Below are positions 51,614 to 63,874 of a stretch of DNA of 64,000 bases, piece after piece (the first letter of the stretch is position 1; each line of letters starts with the position of its first letter). Both the position numbers and the translations under genes were made by a program. Location of the stretch: assembly GCF_019649055.1 (NCBI RefSeq), contig NW_026570307.1:186001-250000 (forward strand), written 5' to 3'. Below the pieces are notes generated by a model. The model searched no databases. It was not told the DNA's origin and saw only the letters and a program-made list of their open reading frames with translations. This DNA is from Paramacrobiotus metropolitanus (Eukaryota > Tardigrada > Eutardigrada > Parachela > Macrobiotidae).

Positions 51614-53834
51614 TGTACTGCGCTATTATTTTGACCGTAGTGGTTGCATGCGTTGCCGGCCAGCGGCACGCTGATGGACCACAGTTCGAAGCCGGTACGT
51701 GTACGTTAGTTAAATGCTTACTTTTTACGTTTATTTAGGTCAAATAATATTGACGTATCTATGTCTATAAGACAAAATTATTGCCTGTTATAAGCGTTTC
51801 ATAGCGTTTTTTGTTTAATTTTTATGAATTATCTAATGTCACCACGTTTACAGTTACAGATTTACCTTATCCTGGCTGCTAATGCTCCGTAATTTATTTT
51901 TTTCTCAATAAAATTAAATTTATTAGATTGCGTTTTGAACCCTACCGTGTATTGATTGCAGAATCTGAAATAGTAGGTTTCATTTACGACACCTGCTTGG
52001 TGTTCTAGTTTTGCATTAACTTGTAAGTCTCTTATGTTTCCTATATTGCAGGATTACCACTTCGACAAGTCGGAGAGAAGACTGTCCCAAAACTGTGGCC
52101 AAAAGCTAAAGTCCCGTATTCTATCTCTTCATCTATCGTCAGTGATTGTAAGCCTAATTTCTTATATCTATATTAGGAAAGTTACATATCCAGGGACAAA
52201 AATATAGAGAATACTACGTTACTAGTGAGGCAACGTACAGTTTATGCAATAACTTTTTGTTTAGGGCAATAATCGGTGACAGAATCGCTTTCGAGCAGTT
52301 GCGTACATATTTTATATTATTTAACGCACACATATGCGTATGTAAAAATAAATTACGTCATCAAAAATTGTTATCTACAGACGCATACAAGTAGTTCTAT
52401 AGCCTCGCATCCCGCAATTTCCCTTGTCACTGGTCATTTCATAACTCATTTGCAGCCAAAATTCGAGCGATCCGGGAACCGATGCAGGACATCGAAGCCA
52501 ACACTTGCATTAAATTTGTCAACAAACGACCGAGTGATACCGAATATATAAATATCCAGACTGACCGAGCGGCGTAAGTACAATTACTTATAATTACTTA
52601 TCTAGCGGCACTGCAAGCAAATCACAGAGTTCTCGAACACATCTTATAACGTTATATATTGTACGGTAAACTTTAAGAAAATTTTCTATTATGAAAACTG
52701 GAAAGCAATTGCACTTTTCTTTTTCGGGCAGGTGTTCTGCACAGATTGGACAGCAGACAGGAATCAATCAGCTTAATCTCGCAGATTGTAAGATTTGATT
52801 GCTGTAATTGTGTACTGCGATCGTCGGCATGTTGCCGATTATTTATCAAACAAATGTTTTTTTCTTAGCATGCTATGATTATCCTACGATTGCATTACTG
52901 ATCCTCCATTCTCTCGGTAAGTAAAGTTGGCAAACAGCATATAACTGTGTAAAATTAGCGAACCAAACTAATTGCGTACAAGCTGAGTCAGCTAATATAC
53001 GAGTGTATTCGAAACGCATTATAGAATTTATTCAGCAGGTAAATTTATTGTCCAATGTATTTGACTTTTTTTGGTTATATATATAGGCCTTTGCAACGAG
53101 CATAACCGTGAAGACCGGGATAAATATGTGGAAATCAATATGGATAATATTCGATCGCGTACGTATAAAAAATAATTTTTTAAAGCTAACATAGGGCTCG
53201 CATGAATGGCATAATTAGCGTAGCGGATTAAATGATGGTGAGCTTTTCAATTTTTCTTACCAAAATCGTCAGCTAGTATGGAATGTTGACTTTCGTACGT
53301 CGACCTTATGATTTCTCAGTTTTTACACCGGCTATTACTCGGGCACTGCATTACACATATGTAAGTATTCTATATTTATACTCGCAATATGACGTATATA
53401 TCTGGTAACAATCCAAAGGCTACAATTTGAAGGTTCTCAATGTTGCCCCTGTAAATGAAAGTTATACCAATTCTGCATAATATACGTATTGTATTCGTTT
53501 TTTCTACTACAGCGTACATTTGTTTTTGTCTAATAATATTAACAATGCATCTAGAAGTTATAAAAATTTTGTGTTTTGTTGTGTAGTACACCAACGTAAA
53601 TTCGAGAAACTCACGCGCGCTCAGTGCCCGGTTCTGGATACGCCTTATGACATCAAATCTCTGACGCACTTTGATGGCAAAGCTTTCGGCACCAAGAAGG
53701 GAGCGCGTGACTGGACCATCCGTTCCCTGAAAACACCATCAGCCACCCTGGGCAACAGCCGTATCAGCGCTGGTGATTATCAGAAACTGAACAACCTGTA
53801 CTGCGGCGGAAGTGGTGGACGCGGTCGTAGTTAA
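51614..53834 (+). CDS. Secreted astacin-family protein, predicted catalytically inactive
   Basis: Exons 51614-51698, 52052-52147, 52456-52573, 52732-52787, 52869-52916, 53087-53158, 53587-53834 are GT-AG and phase-consistent, giving 240 residues. An N-terminal hydrophobic segment (MYCAIILTVVVACVAG) looks like a signal peptide. The astacin (M12A) fold is evident: KLWPKAKVPYSIS start, TCIKFV, GINQLNL, EHNREDRDKYVEINMDNI, TPYDIKSLTHFDGKAF, and LYC end. Cysteines 78/231 and 101/120 fit the two standard disulfides. The zinc motif HExxHxxGxxH is reduced to LLxxHxxGxxN (residues 128-138): first His, catalytic Glu and third His are replaced. The SxMHY Met-turn is SLTHF (183-187), so Met and the Tyr ligand are also lost. 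No long propeptide is seen. Exon 1 has alternative donors 2-4 bases away, and the last exon was joined by comparison with meprin spacing. Confidence 0.82.
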
Positions 53835-54001
53835 ATCGAATTACTGTATTGTAATGGATGTCGAATTTGCAACAACCAAAAAGCACAAATTGTTTTACAC
53901 AATTGTAGTGTGGCACTGATTGTTAAAATATGTTGTTTGTATGTACAATCTCGTACATTTTATTGAATGTGAACCTGAGAACGCAATACTCCTACAAAAT
54001 C

Positions 54002-54007
54002 AATAAA
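54002..54007 (+). promoter_or_regulatory. Candidate polyadenylation signal for the astacin-like gene
   Basis: AATAAA about 170 bp after the stop codon and only about 40 bp before the convergent RIIa gene ends. Confidence 0.5.
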
Positions 54008-54045
54008 GGGTCACCAGTTTTGATCGCTCTCGCAGTCTGGAATTT

Positions 54046-54605
54046 TTATCTTTCATCAACGACTTCATAAGGAATGGTTCGACGGGATCGATTCTCCTGC
54101 GCTAGATCAGCAAAATATTCCGCACCAAACTCATTAATATTGGGCGGCTGCTGCCGTAACACTTCCCTTGCAAATCCTTCTAGTATCTGACGAAATCCTC
54201 GAGGTATTCGAATACGTGGTCTGTCCGGGAAGATCGGTTTGATGCAGACAAGTCGTTTGATGTTTGGCGTTAAGACTTCTTGTTTGTTATCAGGATAGCA
54301 AAAGGTTACCGGATTTTGTCGAGTGTGCATGTTGACGGCAAAAACTGCATAAATTGGTAATCAAGTTATAACTGCACTCGTTGTTAGTATTTGAATTCCA
54401 AATAGCGCAAAATAATTATTCAATTCGTAACTATGCGACTACGGTACTTACCTATATCTGCAACTGCCTAATCTAGCTAGTAGCTACTCTTACAGTAAGT
54501 ACTTATTATACGTATCTTACCATTCATTAATGCAGTGCCTGCTACAATCAGAACTACCGGCAATACTGTGTAAATAACTGGGAATTTATAGCGTCCAAAA
54601 TTCAT
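54046..54605 (-). CDS. RIIa-domain (SPA17-like) protein with N-terminal hydrophobic segment
   Basis: Two exons: 54605-54521 and 54344-54046, GT-AG with phase 1, giving 127 residues. The C-terminal part (about residues 78-115: RIPRGFRQILEGFAREVLRQ, then QPP.I..F...YF..L) is an RII-alpha/SPA17-type dimerisation-docking domain, which binds A-kinase anchoring protein helices and occurs in sperm and ciliary proteins. Unusually, the first exon encodes a short basic start and a hydrophobic stretch (FPVIYTVLPVVLIVAGTALM) typical of a membrane anchor or signal peptide. A second possible ATG (in VNMHTRQNP) would give a protein without the anchor. The short 3' distance to the convergent astacin-like gene suggests overlapping 3' ends. 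Confidence 0.72.
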
Positions 54606-54802
54606 AAGACAGCATGATTCCTGCTCAACGTCATAATTACACCATTTTCAATGTACCAAACGTACATCATCAACTCAACTCTCTGCAGATCTAAAAATCA
54701 AAAACTTAAAACGAATAGAAGAAACACAATAACCACATTTTATCTAAAACAGCCGCACGATTTATTATAAATTTTTCGCATTTTTCGCTTATTTTGCCAA
54801 AA

Positions 54803-57347
54803 TTACCGCTTTCGAAACATCAGTTTATACGGGCTTGGAATAAGCGTGACGCCGACGCGAACACCGGCCGAGGAGACTGTCTCGCCTTCTGGAATAACCA
54901 AATCAAACTGGTGCAGGATATTAGCAAAGATTAGGAACAGCTCCATTTGTGCCAATGATTCTCCTAAACATGCTCGCTTCCCTGAAAAAAGTCACCCCAA
55001 CCATCATCACTCATTGTAAACAGAAGTACATATTGGATATTTCTATAATTTCGCATTGTATGTACACGCCATTTCGTATTAGGTATTATGCTTTTCTCAC
55101 CAATCGAGAAGGGTATGACAAAAGGCGACTTGATAAATTTCCCATTTTCATCCACGAATCTTGAGGGATGAAACACATCAGGAGCGTCAAACACCGCCGC
55201 ATCGCGATGTGCAGCGTACAGGTTAGAGATGACCAAGGCATTTTTTGGTATTGTAAATTTGCCGATGTGGATGGTTTCCGTGGTGCGGTGAATTGCCCCG
55301 ATCGGCGCAACGGAATCTAACCGCAGAATTTCCAGAAGCGTCGCTTCCGTGAACGGTAAATGACCTGGAGCATGGGTTTAGTCGGCAAAAACCAAAATAT
55401 TTTTTGTGAAAATGTATTCTATCGAATGGCGTACAATGTGCAAACCATTCCAATTGTTAAGTAATGTATGCAATAGTGTAACACGTACTGTATACAAACT
55501 GCCCTACTCGTGTACATATGTCTAAGGAGAAAAATTCTATTTTGAAAACAAATTCTGTCGGCTCACAACTAAATTATTATCAGAAAAATGGTCAGCTGAC
55601 GATACATATGGACTCACTTCGATGTTCAATCCCTACAGAACCGGAACGACCGACGACTTCGTCCAATTCGGCCTGAAGACGTCTCATAACTTCGGGATTT
55701 TCCACCATGCGAAGCAATCCTAACAGCAGCGTGGAGGATGTAGTCTCCGTGCCAGCCACGAACATATTCACCACGCTAACCTGCAGCTGCTTACCTAATT
55801 CATAACAGAAAGAAATTCAACAAGCAAAATTATAGTAAGCAAAAAAAGAAACAACTTCGGAATAATTACAGTACATTACTAAATCATAAACAAGTGAGAA
55901 AATATTACTGCATATTATCATTACTGAGACGAATACTATGGCATACATAATACATCACTCTGACAAACGCAAAACTAGGCGTACTTTCGAATGTGGTTGG
56001 TATGTGCTGTTGCTTTTGGCGCTCAGCTTCGCGCAGAAATGCATTGACATAATCCGGACTGTCCAGACTTCTGGTCTTTCTCGTCTCCTGTATCATGCGT
56101 TCCACATAGTTGAAAACAAAATCCTGTTCCGCCTTCATCCGCGCGTACTTCTTCCGGAAAACCGGCAGATACTTAAGCGAGGGAAACAGCATCAGCATAT
56201 TAGATTGTCCGAGGTTTTTCAGTCCTTCCTTCAGCACGCGTAATAAACCGCGAAACTCCTCATCATCGTAGGCAAAACGTCGGCCAAACATGGCAGCGCA
56301 GATAATACTGGATACCGCGTTGGTGATCACGTGCGCCGGGTCGAAGGGTTGCCCGTTCTGCGCAGCGAGAATGTCCACGATAACATCCACTTCTTCCAGA
56401 ATGCGCTCTTGCAACCAGGATTTGCCCATTCCCAGATCGCGTAATGTCGACAATGCGAAACGCCGGTGCTCTTTCCATAGTTCCCCGTCGCTCATAAATA
56501 AACCTAGTTTGAAAAATCGGGTGTTTCCATGAAATGCCACAGCTGCAATTCCATGCCACACAGTAATTATGATCAATTGATCTTCACGTCTGACGCTTAC
56601 TACAGCAAAATTTTGAACAGCTTTCTTGTATTTAACTTCAACTGATTTTTAAATTAAAAAATTAAGTTCAGAGAAATTTTAATTCTATTAAAGAAAACGC
56701 AGACTTCAAAAAAAAAATTCCAAAAGCAGACAGTGTTTCAACACTATATTAAAAAAATTCTACACCGAGCCGAAAATGTACAGTGTGTGGTATGCTGTAC
56801 AGTAGGAACATCCTGTACGACGCTAGGCTATTACTCGTCAATGTACCAAATACTCCATTTTAATTGTAGACATACCTTTGCCTTCGGTAAATTCCTCCAC
56901 CAATGTGCCTTTAACACGTCCACTACACCCATCTTGCGCAAACGCCTCCCGAATACTGCCGTAATCATTCAGCACAATGGCGAGCTTGGAAGCGAAGTAC
57001 ACCCGGAATACGGATCCGTACTGCTGGGCCAGTGCCATGAAGCTGATATGGCGCACCGGTCCCAGCTGCCGCAGATTGCCCACAAACGGCCATCCTGATG
57101 CAGAGACATATGCAGGTAGAGTCGTATAGACGTACGCGTCATGGGGTTCGCGAATATCGCCAGTACAGAGACGCTACTGCCGCGCTACACTACCTGAAGG
57201 TCCAGGCGGAAGATCACGGGATGCGATGCGCTGTCGCTGCCAATAGAGGAGCATCAGTACGGTTACGCCAATGGCTAGTACTGCGGCGGCATTCCCGCCG
57301 TCTTGGGGAGTCCGGGTTTGGGGACTGCTGTCAGACGTGTCAGCCAT
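54803..57347 (-). CDS. Cytochrome P450, CYP2-clan (copy A)
   Basis: Six exons: 57347-57194, 57094-56876, 56503-55985, 55794-55618, 55364-55101, 54981-54803, all GT-AG, giving 503 residues. An N-terminal membrane anchor (AAAVLAIGVTVLMLLYW) and the DLPPGPSG hinge indicate a microsomal enzyme. The C-helix is LWKEHRRFALSTLRDLGMGK. The I-helix is FVAGTETTSSTLLLG (oxygen activation). The ExxR motif is LEILR, a PERF-like FHPSRF follows, and the heme loop is FSIGKRACLGES with the axial Cys. All catalytic motifs are intact. Substrate unknown; the clan includes steroid and xenobiotic hydroxylases. The four internal exon lengths (219, 519, 177, 264 nt) equal those of copy B, indicating tandem duplication. 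Confidence 0.93.
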
Positions 57348-57633
57348 GATTCCGCTGGCAATAAGATCTGGCTGTTGCTCGAAAAACTAGTTGCTGGCGA
57401 ACCCAGAGCGCTCAATAATAACCACAACTTCTGATCGTGCCGAGAATGAAGATGATCGACCGTCGCGGCCGTATGCATGCTGCATGCACTGCTGTTATTA
57501 TTGTACGACATTCAGGTGCAGTAGTTATTTGTACGAACTGCTGCATACCGTATCCGACCGGTACAAAAATACGGGTGTATACGGGTGTACTGTACTTCTA
57601 CTTATCTTTACTAATTTTAAAAAAGTGCAGATC
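57348..57633. other. Upstream region of P450 copy A
   Basis: Non-coding sequence presumably holding the promoter. No core element is identified with confidence. Confidence 0.35.
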
Positions 57634-57886
57634 GCGCATAAATAAACCTAGTTTTGAAAAATTGGTTGTTTCCATGAAATGCGACAACTAATTTAATTTT
57701 GTAACAATTTGTAACGCCGGTGTTCAATTTTGTAACTTTATAATTAATTTTAATAACGCCGGTGTTCTTTCCACAATTCCCCATCAGCCATAATTAATCC
57801 TACAAAATTTATTAAGAAAATGCATAGGCATATACGATAATTGTACATTTAGTAACAGTTAGTGTATTAATGCTTAAGTAATAAGT
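57634..57886 (-). pseudogene. P450 relic fragments
   Basis: Two non-coding scraps. Bases 57634-57690 resemble the exon 3 start plus upstream intron of copy A (56490-56543). Bases 57755-57886 resemble the same exon boundary and intron of copy B (about 60290-60440), including the long TACGATAATTGTACATT tail. Only the first codons of exon 3 (around AEGELWKEHRR in the parents) are present and no full exon survives. They look like debris of further duplications or unequal exchange between the P450 copies. Confidence 0.75.
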
Positions 57887-58472
57887 AAGACTTACGAGTA
57901 TTATAGAGGAATCGCTGTACCGTATAAATATACAGGAATCGCTGTACAAAAAATGACCAAATAAGTATACGCCAGAATTTACGAAACATTAGTTTTTATG
58001 AGAGCATCGTTTTTTTCCCAAACAATTCAAGCCATACTTTACCAGTTTTACATACGGAGAATGTGGGAATATTGCACTGCAGCGATGATACTGAGACAAT
58101 CAGCATATGACGTGCATAATATCATTTTCCCGTCAAAAAGTGAGCATTTTCGCCCGTCAAAAAACTGAAAAAAGCTCGCAAGCATTTCCGCCCGGCAAAT
58201 GTGCTCACAGCGTGAATTGTGCACATGTTAACATTCTTGCCGGCTATATATGTAGATCATTATATACAACTTGCTAACTATTATTTCTTTTCGACAAAGT
58301 TCTTTTATACGAGTGCAATGTTTTATTTCAAATTTCTGCTGCTTCTGCAGTCCGCGGACGACAATCCGTGGATGCGGAATACTGATCAACGATAAAAATT
58401 GCGCAAGTTTCCACCCTTGTAATACGTAAACCAATACAAACCACACTTAAGTTATTCATCGATATAATCGCT
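57887..58472. other. Intergenic between P450 relics and copy B
   Basis: AT-rich, with a local repeated CCCGTCAAAAA / CCCGGCAAA pattern around 58125-58200. No gene is supported. Includes the 3' flank of copy B. Confidence 0.35.
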
Positions 58473-61367
58473 TTAAAATCGTTTTTTAAAAATAAGTTTG
58501 AAAGGATTCGGATTAATAGTTACTGCAACATGGACGTTCGACGACGATACACTTCCGCCTTCTGGAATAATTAAATCGAACTTATGCAAGATATTGGTAA
58601 ATATTAAGAACAGTTCCATTTGTGCCAGTGATTCTCCTAAACATGCGCGCTTCCCTGTAATAAAAAAAACAGAGACCGTAGAATAACGAACTATGCAATT
58701 TTTATAAGTACACGTAGCATTGCATTGCGGTAACAAAAATCAGACCGTTCGCCACAGGCTACGCCCGCTTTTATCAAATATACATATAAAAATGTTACAA
58801 GTACGAGTAAGTATTCTGTAAAGCCATTATTAGCCATACCGACAGAGAAAGGTATAACATAAGGCGATTTGACGAATTTTCCATTGCTATCCAAAAATCG
58901 GGATGGGTCAAAAACATCAGGTGCCTTAAAGATATTAGGATTGCGGTGTGCAGCATAAAGATTGGAGATGACCAGTGTATTTTTTGGCAAGGTGTAATTA
59001 TCTAACTGGATTGGTTCCGTTGTGCGATGAAACACGCCAATGGGCGCTACTGACTCCATCCGCAATAGTTCCAGCAGCGTCGCTTCCGTAAACGGTAACT
59101 GACCTATACAAGATTTGACTATACTTGAACATTATGTTAAAATTAATAATTTTAAAATACGAATTAAAAGCAACTAGGCACTGTATTTACTTGTATTATA
59201 TCTATACATTATACTCTTGTTATCTTATACGTCATATGTTGTACGTACGCCGGTGCACCAGTGCATGTAAGCAACCATGCACCGGACCCGTTGTAGTTTC
59301 TTAACAAAATAATGGTAAAATAAATAAATATCCGCAAAGCGTACTTTACTATGGCGGTAATCTTTATCAGTTTGAAATCTGCAGAAGTATTGATTACTGC
59401 GACTATTTTTTGAAGTAATCCGACCGGACGTACCGCGGTGTTCTATCCGGACGGATGCGGATTGGCCAACTACATTGTCCAACTCTGATTGAATTCGCCT
59501 CATAATTTCTGGATTTTGTACCATATGCAGAAATCCCAACAGCAGGGTGGATGAAGTGGTTTCCGTGCCGGCCACGAACATGTTGGCTACGCTGACCTTT
59601 AGTTGCTTCGCTATAAGTGCATATGATAATAAGCATACTTTAATTTTATCGCGACGCTATGAAAATTTTTTTACGTAACAACCACTCCACACTGCCTTAT
59701 AGTATTAATTTATTAGATTGCTTTTATTACGTTTACGATGCTTATATTTCGCTATATATATTTATTTTTTTATTGTCGCAGGGCACCAACATAATGTAAT
59801 TACGAAGAACTACCTTCAAAGGTTGTTTGGACTTTTTTCTCCTTATGCCGATCGGATTCTCTGAGAAAAGCGTTAACATAATCCGGACTGTCGATGCCGC
59901 GTGTTTTACTAGTCTCTTGTATCATTTTTTCCATATGATCAAAGAAGAAATCATCTTCCGCTTTCATACGCAGGTAGCCTTTACGGAAGAAGGGCAAATG
60001 TTTCAGCGATGGAAACAGTACCAATAGGTTGGATTGGCCGAATTGTTTAATACTCTCTCGCAGGACATGCAGAAGTCCGCGGAATTCTTCATCATCGTAC
60101 GCGAAGCGTTTACCAAACACCGCGGCACAGATTATATTGGAGACTGCGTTGGTAATTAAATGTGTCGGGTCGAATGGCTGTTCCTGCTGATCGGTAAGTG
60201 TTTTCGCCACCACTTCCACTTCATCGAGAATCTGATCTTGTAGCCAGGATTTGCCCATCCCCAGATCGCGCAGAGTGGACAAGGCGAAACGCCGGTGTTC
60301 TTTCCACAATTCCCCATCGGCCATAATTAATCCTACAAAATTAATTATGAAAATGCATAGCGCATCTAATCGTAAATATGTACCATAGCGTAGCATATAC
60401 GATAATTGTACATTAAGTAACAGTTAGTGTATTAATGCTTAAGTAATAAAACATATTCAAATATTTCGCTAATTATAATGTGACTGCATTCTCATACGGC
60501 TAAAAATAAATTCATGACAAAATGTAGTTGTAGCAAATAGAAACATGCAGCACTCTTTTTGCATTATATGTATGTACAGAGTACCAGTCTACCAGTAAAA
60601 ATTTTCCTAGCTGAAATTATACTCCACACTTGCCTTTTCCGTCGGTGAATTCATCGATAATCGTTCCTTTAATTCTCCCTGAACATCCATCTTGAGCGTA
60701 GGCTTTTTTAATGCTCTCATAATCATTGAGTACGACGCACAGATCCGAAGCAAAATAAATGCGAAATATTGGTCCGTATTTCTCCGCCATCTTCATTAAG
60801 GTGACATGAGGGATCATTCCTAACTGCGGTAGATTGCCCAAAATGGGCCAAGCTGCAAAAAAAATTTCAATTAAAACTAAAATGTTTGCGATTTATATTT
60901 ACTGTATGTATTGATGTATCAAATGCAATACACTCTGACTTCACAATGAAAAGAATTTCTGCAGATATACTGTGTTTTTAATTCGTAAGCACCGGTCCAT
61001 GTATTGGATTGCATGGATACGGTAAGTGTGTATCGTACACAATTGCACATTATAGTATCACCAATCATGTATAATTTATAATCATGTATAATGTATAATT
61101 ATTATGTTATCATGTATAATTTATTATCATGTATAATGTATAATTCCAAAAAAGCTTCTATCCCTATCATTTACATTAAAGTATATTATTAAGCATAACC
61201 GCGTGCTTACCAGGGGGACCCGGAGGAAGATTTCGAAGGGAACTACTAAACCGGTACCATAAAGCCAGAAGCAGTGGAATAGCGATGGCCAAAACTAACG
61301 TAGCGTTTATACCCGGCTGCTCGGATGTCGTCGTTGTCGGATCGGAACTCACATTGATTTTTGTCAT
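58473..61367 (-). CDS. Cytochrome P450, CYP2-clan (copy B)
   Basis: Six exons: 61367-61211, 60852-60634, 60332-59814, 59610-59434, 59103-58840, 58654-58473, giving 505 residues. Anchor INATLVLAIAIPLLLALWYR and NLPPGPPG hinge; C-helix LWKEHRRFALSTLRDLGMGK identical to copy A; I-helix FVAGTETTSSTLLLG; ExxR as LELLR; FDPSRF; heme loop FSVGKRACLGES. All key residues are present. The intron between exons 2 and 3 starts with GC (AAAG-gcaagt), where copy A has GT; the frame requires this donor and the consensus around it is perfect. Introns are on average longer than in copy A. Confidence 0.93.
61067..61145. repeat. TCATGTATAAT tandem-like repeat
   Basis: Several degenerate copies of TCATGTATAAT(GTATAATT) in intron 1 of P450 copy B. 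Low-complexity sequence. Confidence 0.7.
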
Positions 61368-62800
61368 TTCTGATACCTGCTAACAATTTTCTGCATGCAA
61401 AACTGGTCAAGACCAACGTACAATAGTCAATTAAATGGTTGAGTAACTGCAAAACAACTGCAGCTAAGTTGTAAAACTCAAAAGGCGGCTCGCGACGCAG
61501 GTCCAGGGTAGAAGTACTTCACTTGTTGCTTATGGTAAATTACTTTGCCCACGTTTCTATAATCAGTATGTCATGCCTATCTTGGGAATTCGGTGCGCAG
61601 TACAAATACCTTACTTGTTAGTTATCACAGTTTATCTTGAAATGGCCAGATAATGACATAACAATAACACTTAAAGACGTTAATTATTCGCAAATCCGGG
61701 ATTAAAAACAGAAGCGTGCCGTAGCAGCAGAACTGCACGTGCCATATAAATACAGAGTACTGTATTTCCCAGTACATTATTTCCCAGTCTTCCCAGTTGT
61801 ACTACACCAACTGGGAAGACTACACCTTAACTATAGTTTCACCTTCGCCCCAGGCAGACAGTTCGATACCTGTAGTTTTACTTTCACAATATTACATACG
61901 CGGTTCTTCGGCAGCTGACAAAATTTGACTAACCTGTTGCACTCATACCGCATATAATGTACCATACGCTTAACTGTGAATTCAGCCTGTGATGCAATAA
62001 GAGCAAAATTGCTTATGATAATTATGCAGTGTAACATACTTGATCATGACGTACAGTATCTATATTCAACACTGCATAATGTTGTTTTTATCGAGCTTTG
62101 CCGATACCGATAGTTCCCATCCGATTGCTAAAGCAATCTACGTAGTTGTTATAATCTACACGCGCCTTAGTTATCTACTCTATCCTATTATTGTCAGAAC
62201 TGAACGCTCAACAATTGCCAATGAACAAGAGGCACAATGGAGGCAACCGAAAGATCAAGCAACTATAAACAATAAGAATTTAATAACTTCGAATTGCGGT
62301 ATACAAGAAAGAATGGATCGGGTAGAAAACTAGCGCCTTCAAATTTGTTGTGCAGAGACAGCAGAGTAAGTAAGTAATTAAAAAACATCCTACAATTCTG
62401 TCAGATGATTCCGCTTTTTAAATTGCTCAGTATTACGGTGCAAACAAGTACGAGTACTATTGTCCTGTCATCCCTCATCTGTTTTGGTACTTCAGTTTGT
62501 ACTTGTACTGCGGTACTTATTAAAGTCATTAATTTAGTGTTCAACCAATACTATTCCTGCTCATGGTACATCTCCAGCTGTCTGCCAGCAGTAACATTAT
62601 TCATTAATTACAAAATAGTCTGAAAAAGCCAGTAAGATATCACCCGGCCTTGTCCGGCAAGTATGCATGCAGTGTGACCATGTATTGCAGCTTATAAGTG
62701 GTGTCACTTTTAACCACTTGTTGAACACACGGCAAATCCACTTATTTGTCGACAGCAAATCCACTTATTTTATTCGTATAATTAAATATTCCGAGAAGAC
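61368..62800. other. Intergenic; no gene supported
   Basis: Upstream region of P450 copy B. Contains an inverted repeat around 61775-61825 (CCCAGTCTTCCCAGTTG and CAACTGGGAAGAC). Short plus-strand frames at 62040-62333 and 62405-62623 show hydrophobic stretches but no family signature. Confidence 0.35.
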
Positions 62801-62814
62801 CAATAATATATTTA

Positions 62815-63874
62815 CTAGACAAAAATACAAATGCCACCGATACACGATAAACAAACATACGATAGTCTGATCTGAAGGTATGCAAAAGCAGTCTCGAGTG
62901 TAAACACTTTTTTAACTACACCCAACTCATGGCCCGGCACTGATGCTTGGAATGTATAAAAAAATTCCTCAATAAACGAATAACGACCACCTGGAAGATT
63001 CTGAACACCTAATATCGATGCTTCCGTTAACAACACCAGTTGGATAAACGAACCTAACGGGGTATTCACACCACTTCGAAAAAGACCTCCCATCAAGTCC
63101 GTAAACTCAAGGAACTTCTAAGCACCACAAAGGACGCCGGTGAAATGCTGCATATTTATTTAATACGAGATCTGACCCTGGTGCTCCAATCCCAAAATTT
63201 TTAAGAATTCAGAAAGTACCACAGGGGATTAATGCAAACTGGACTCAAGAGTCTCGTTTTCCACCCACGCAGGATCAATCAGAATAATTTTAATACCATT
63301 GCTTGGAAACAACACTTCTCTCGTAACATTTTTTTAACAAGTGAAATGCAAAATCTGATGTCAGCAGAAGCACTGTAAAGAGGGAGTGCAACACAGAATT
63401 CAGAATCCACAAACAATCTGGGCATATAATAACAAAAAAAGAACCAAGTTTTAGCAGCAAAAAAAAGGAAACAGAAGTCCAGGATCATAATAATGCAATC
63501 GACAAACTGTGTCAAAAGTAGCTGATTTTACCACAACTGCCAACTAACCCATACAATGAAAACGCGACGTCGATGAGCGATCCATCCATTAAAGGCGATA
63601 TAAATTCCGGTAAATCCGAAACGCTAATGGAGTACCTGATGATTATCATCCACAAATTGACAGCTGAAAAGCAAAATTTTACCATTACAACAGATTCAAA
63701 TACATATTTTCCTACACTGAAAAAGAAACAGTCATGGTCGTGTCCACTATTTAGCAAAAACTGCTTCGTTTGCTGCTGGACTGATGAGAACCAAACAAAC
63801 TTGCACAAAACGCGAACAAACATTGCAGGAACTTGAACGAAGTGGAAATAAGCGACGAAAATACGATTTAGCAA
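62815..63874 (-). CDS. Putative gustatory-receptor-like multi-pass protein, fragmentary
   Basis: Three minus-strand stretches. 63874-63512 has several hydrophobic helices. 63500-63279 has two helices, including IIMILDFCFLFFAAKTWFFF. About 63118-62815, following a GCTTAG acceptor, contains LGSFIQLVLLTEASILG and a final helix with KKVFTLET. The last stretch resembles the terminal region of arthropod gustatory receptors (a TE-containing helix, then a G..FTL motif before the last helix), and the same LGSF(I/V)...TE pattern occurs near 8.8 kb. The first two stretches are in different frames with no credible intron between them, so it may be a pseudogene or a wrong model. Confidence 0.3.

Noticed and set aside
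53320-53360. A possible extra exon of the astacin-like gene (phase-1 acceptor, 41 nt, GT donor)
   Set aside because: Including it puts the last exon out of frame. Joining exon 53087-53158 directly to 53587 keeps frame and gives the exact spacing seen in meprin between the zinc region and the PYDxxSxxHx turn.
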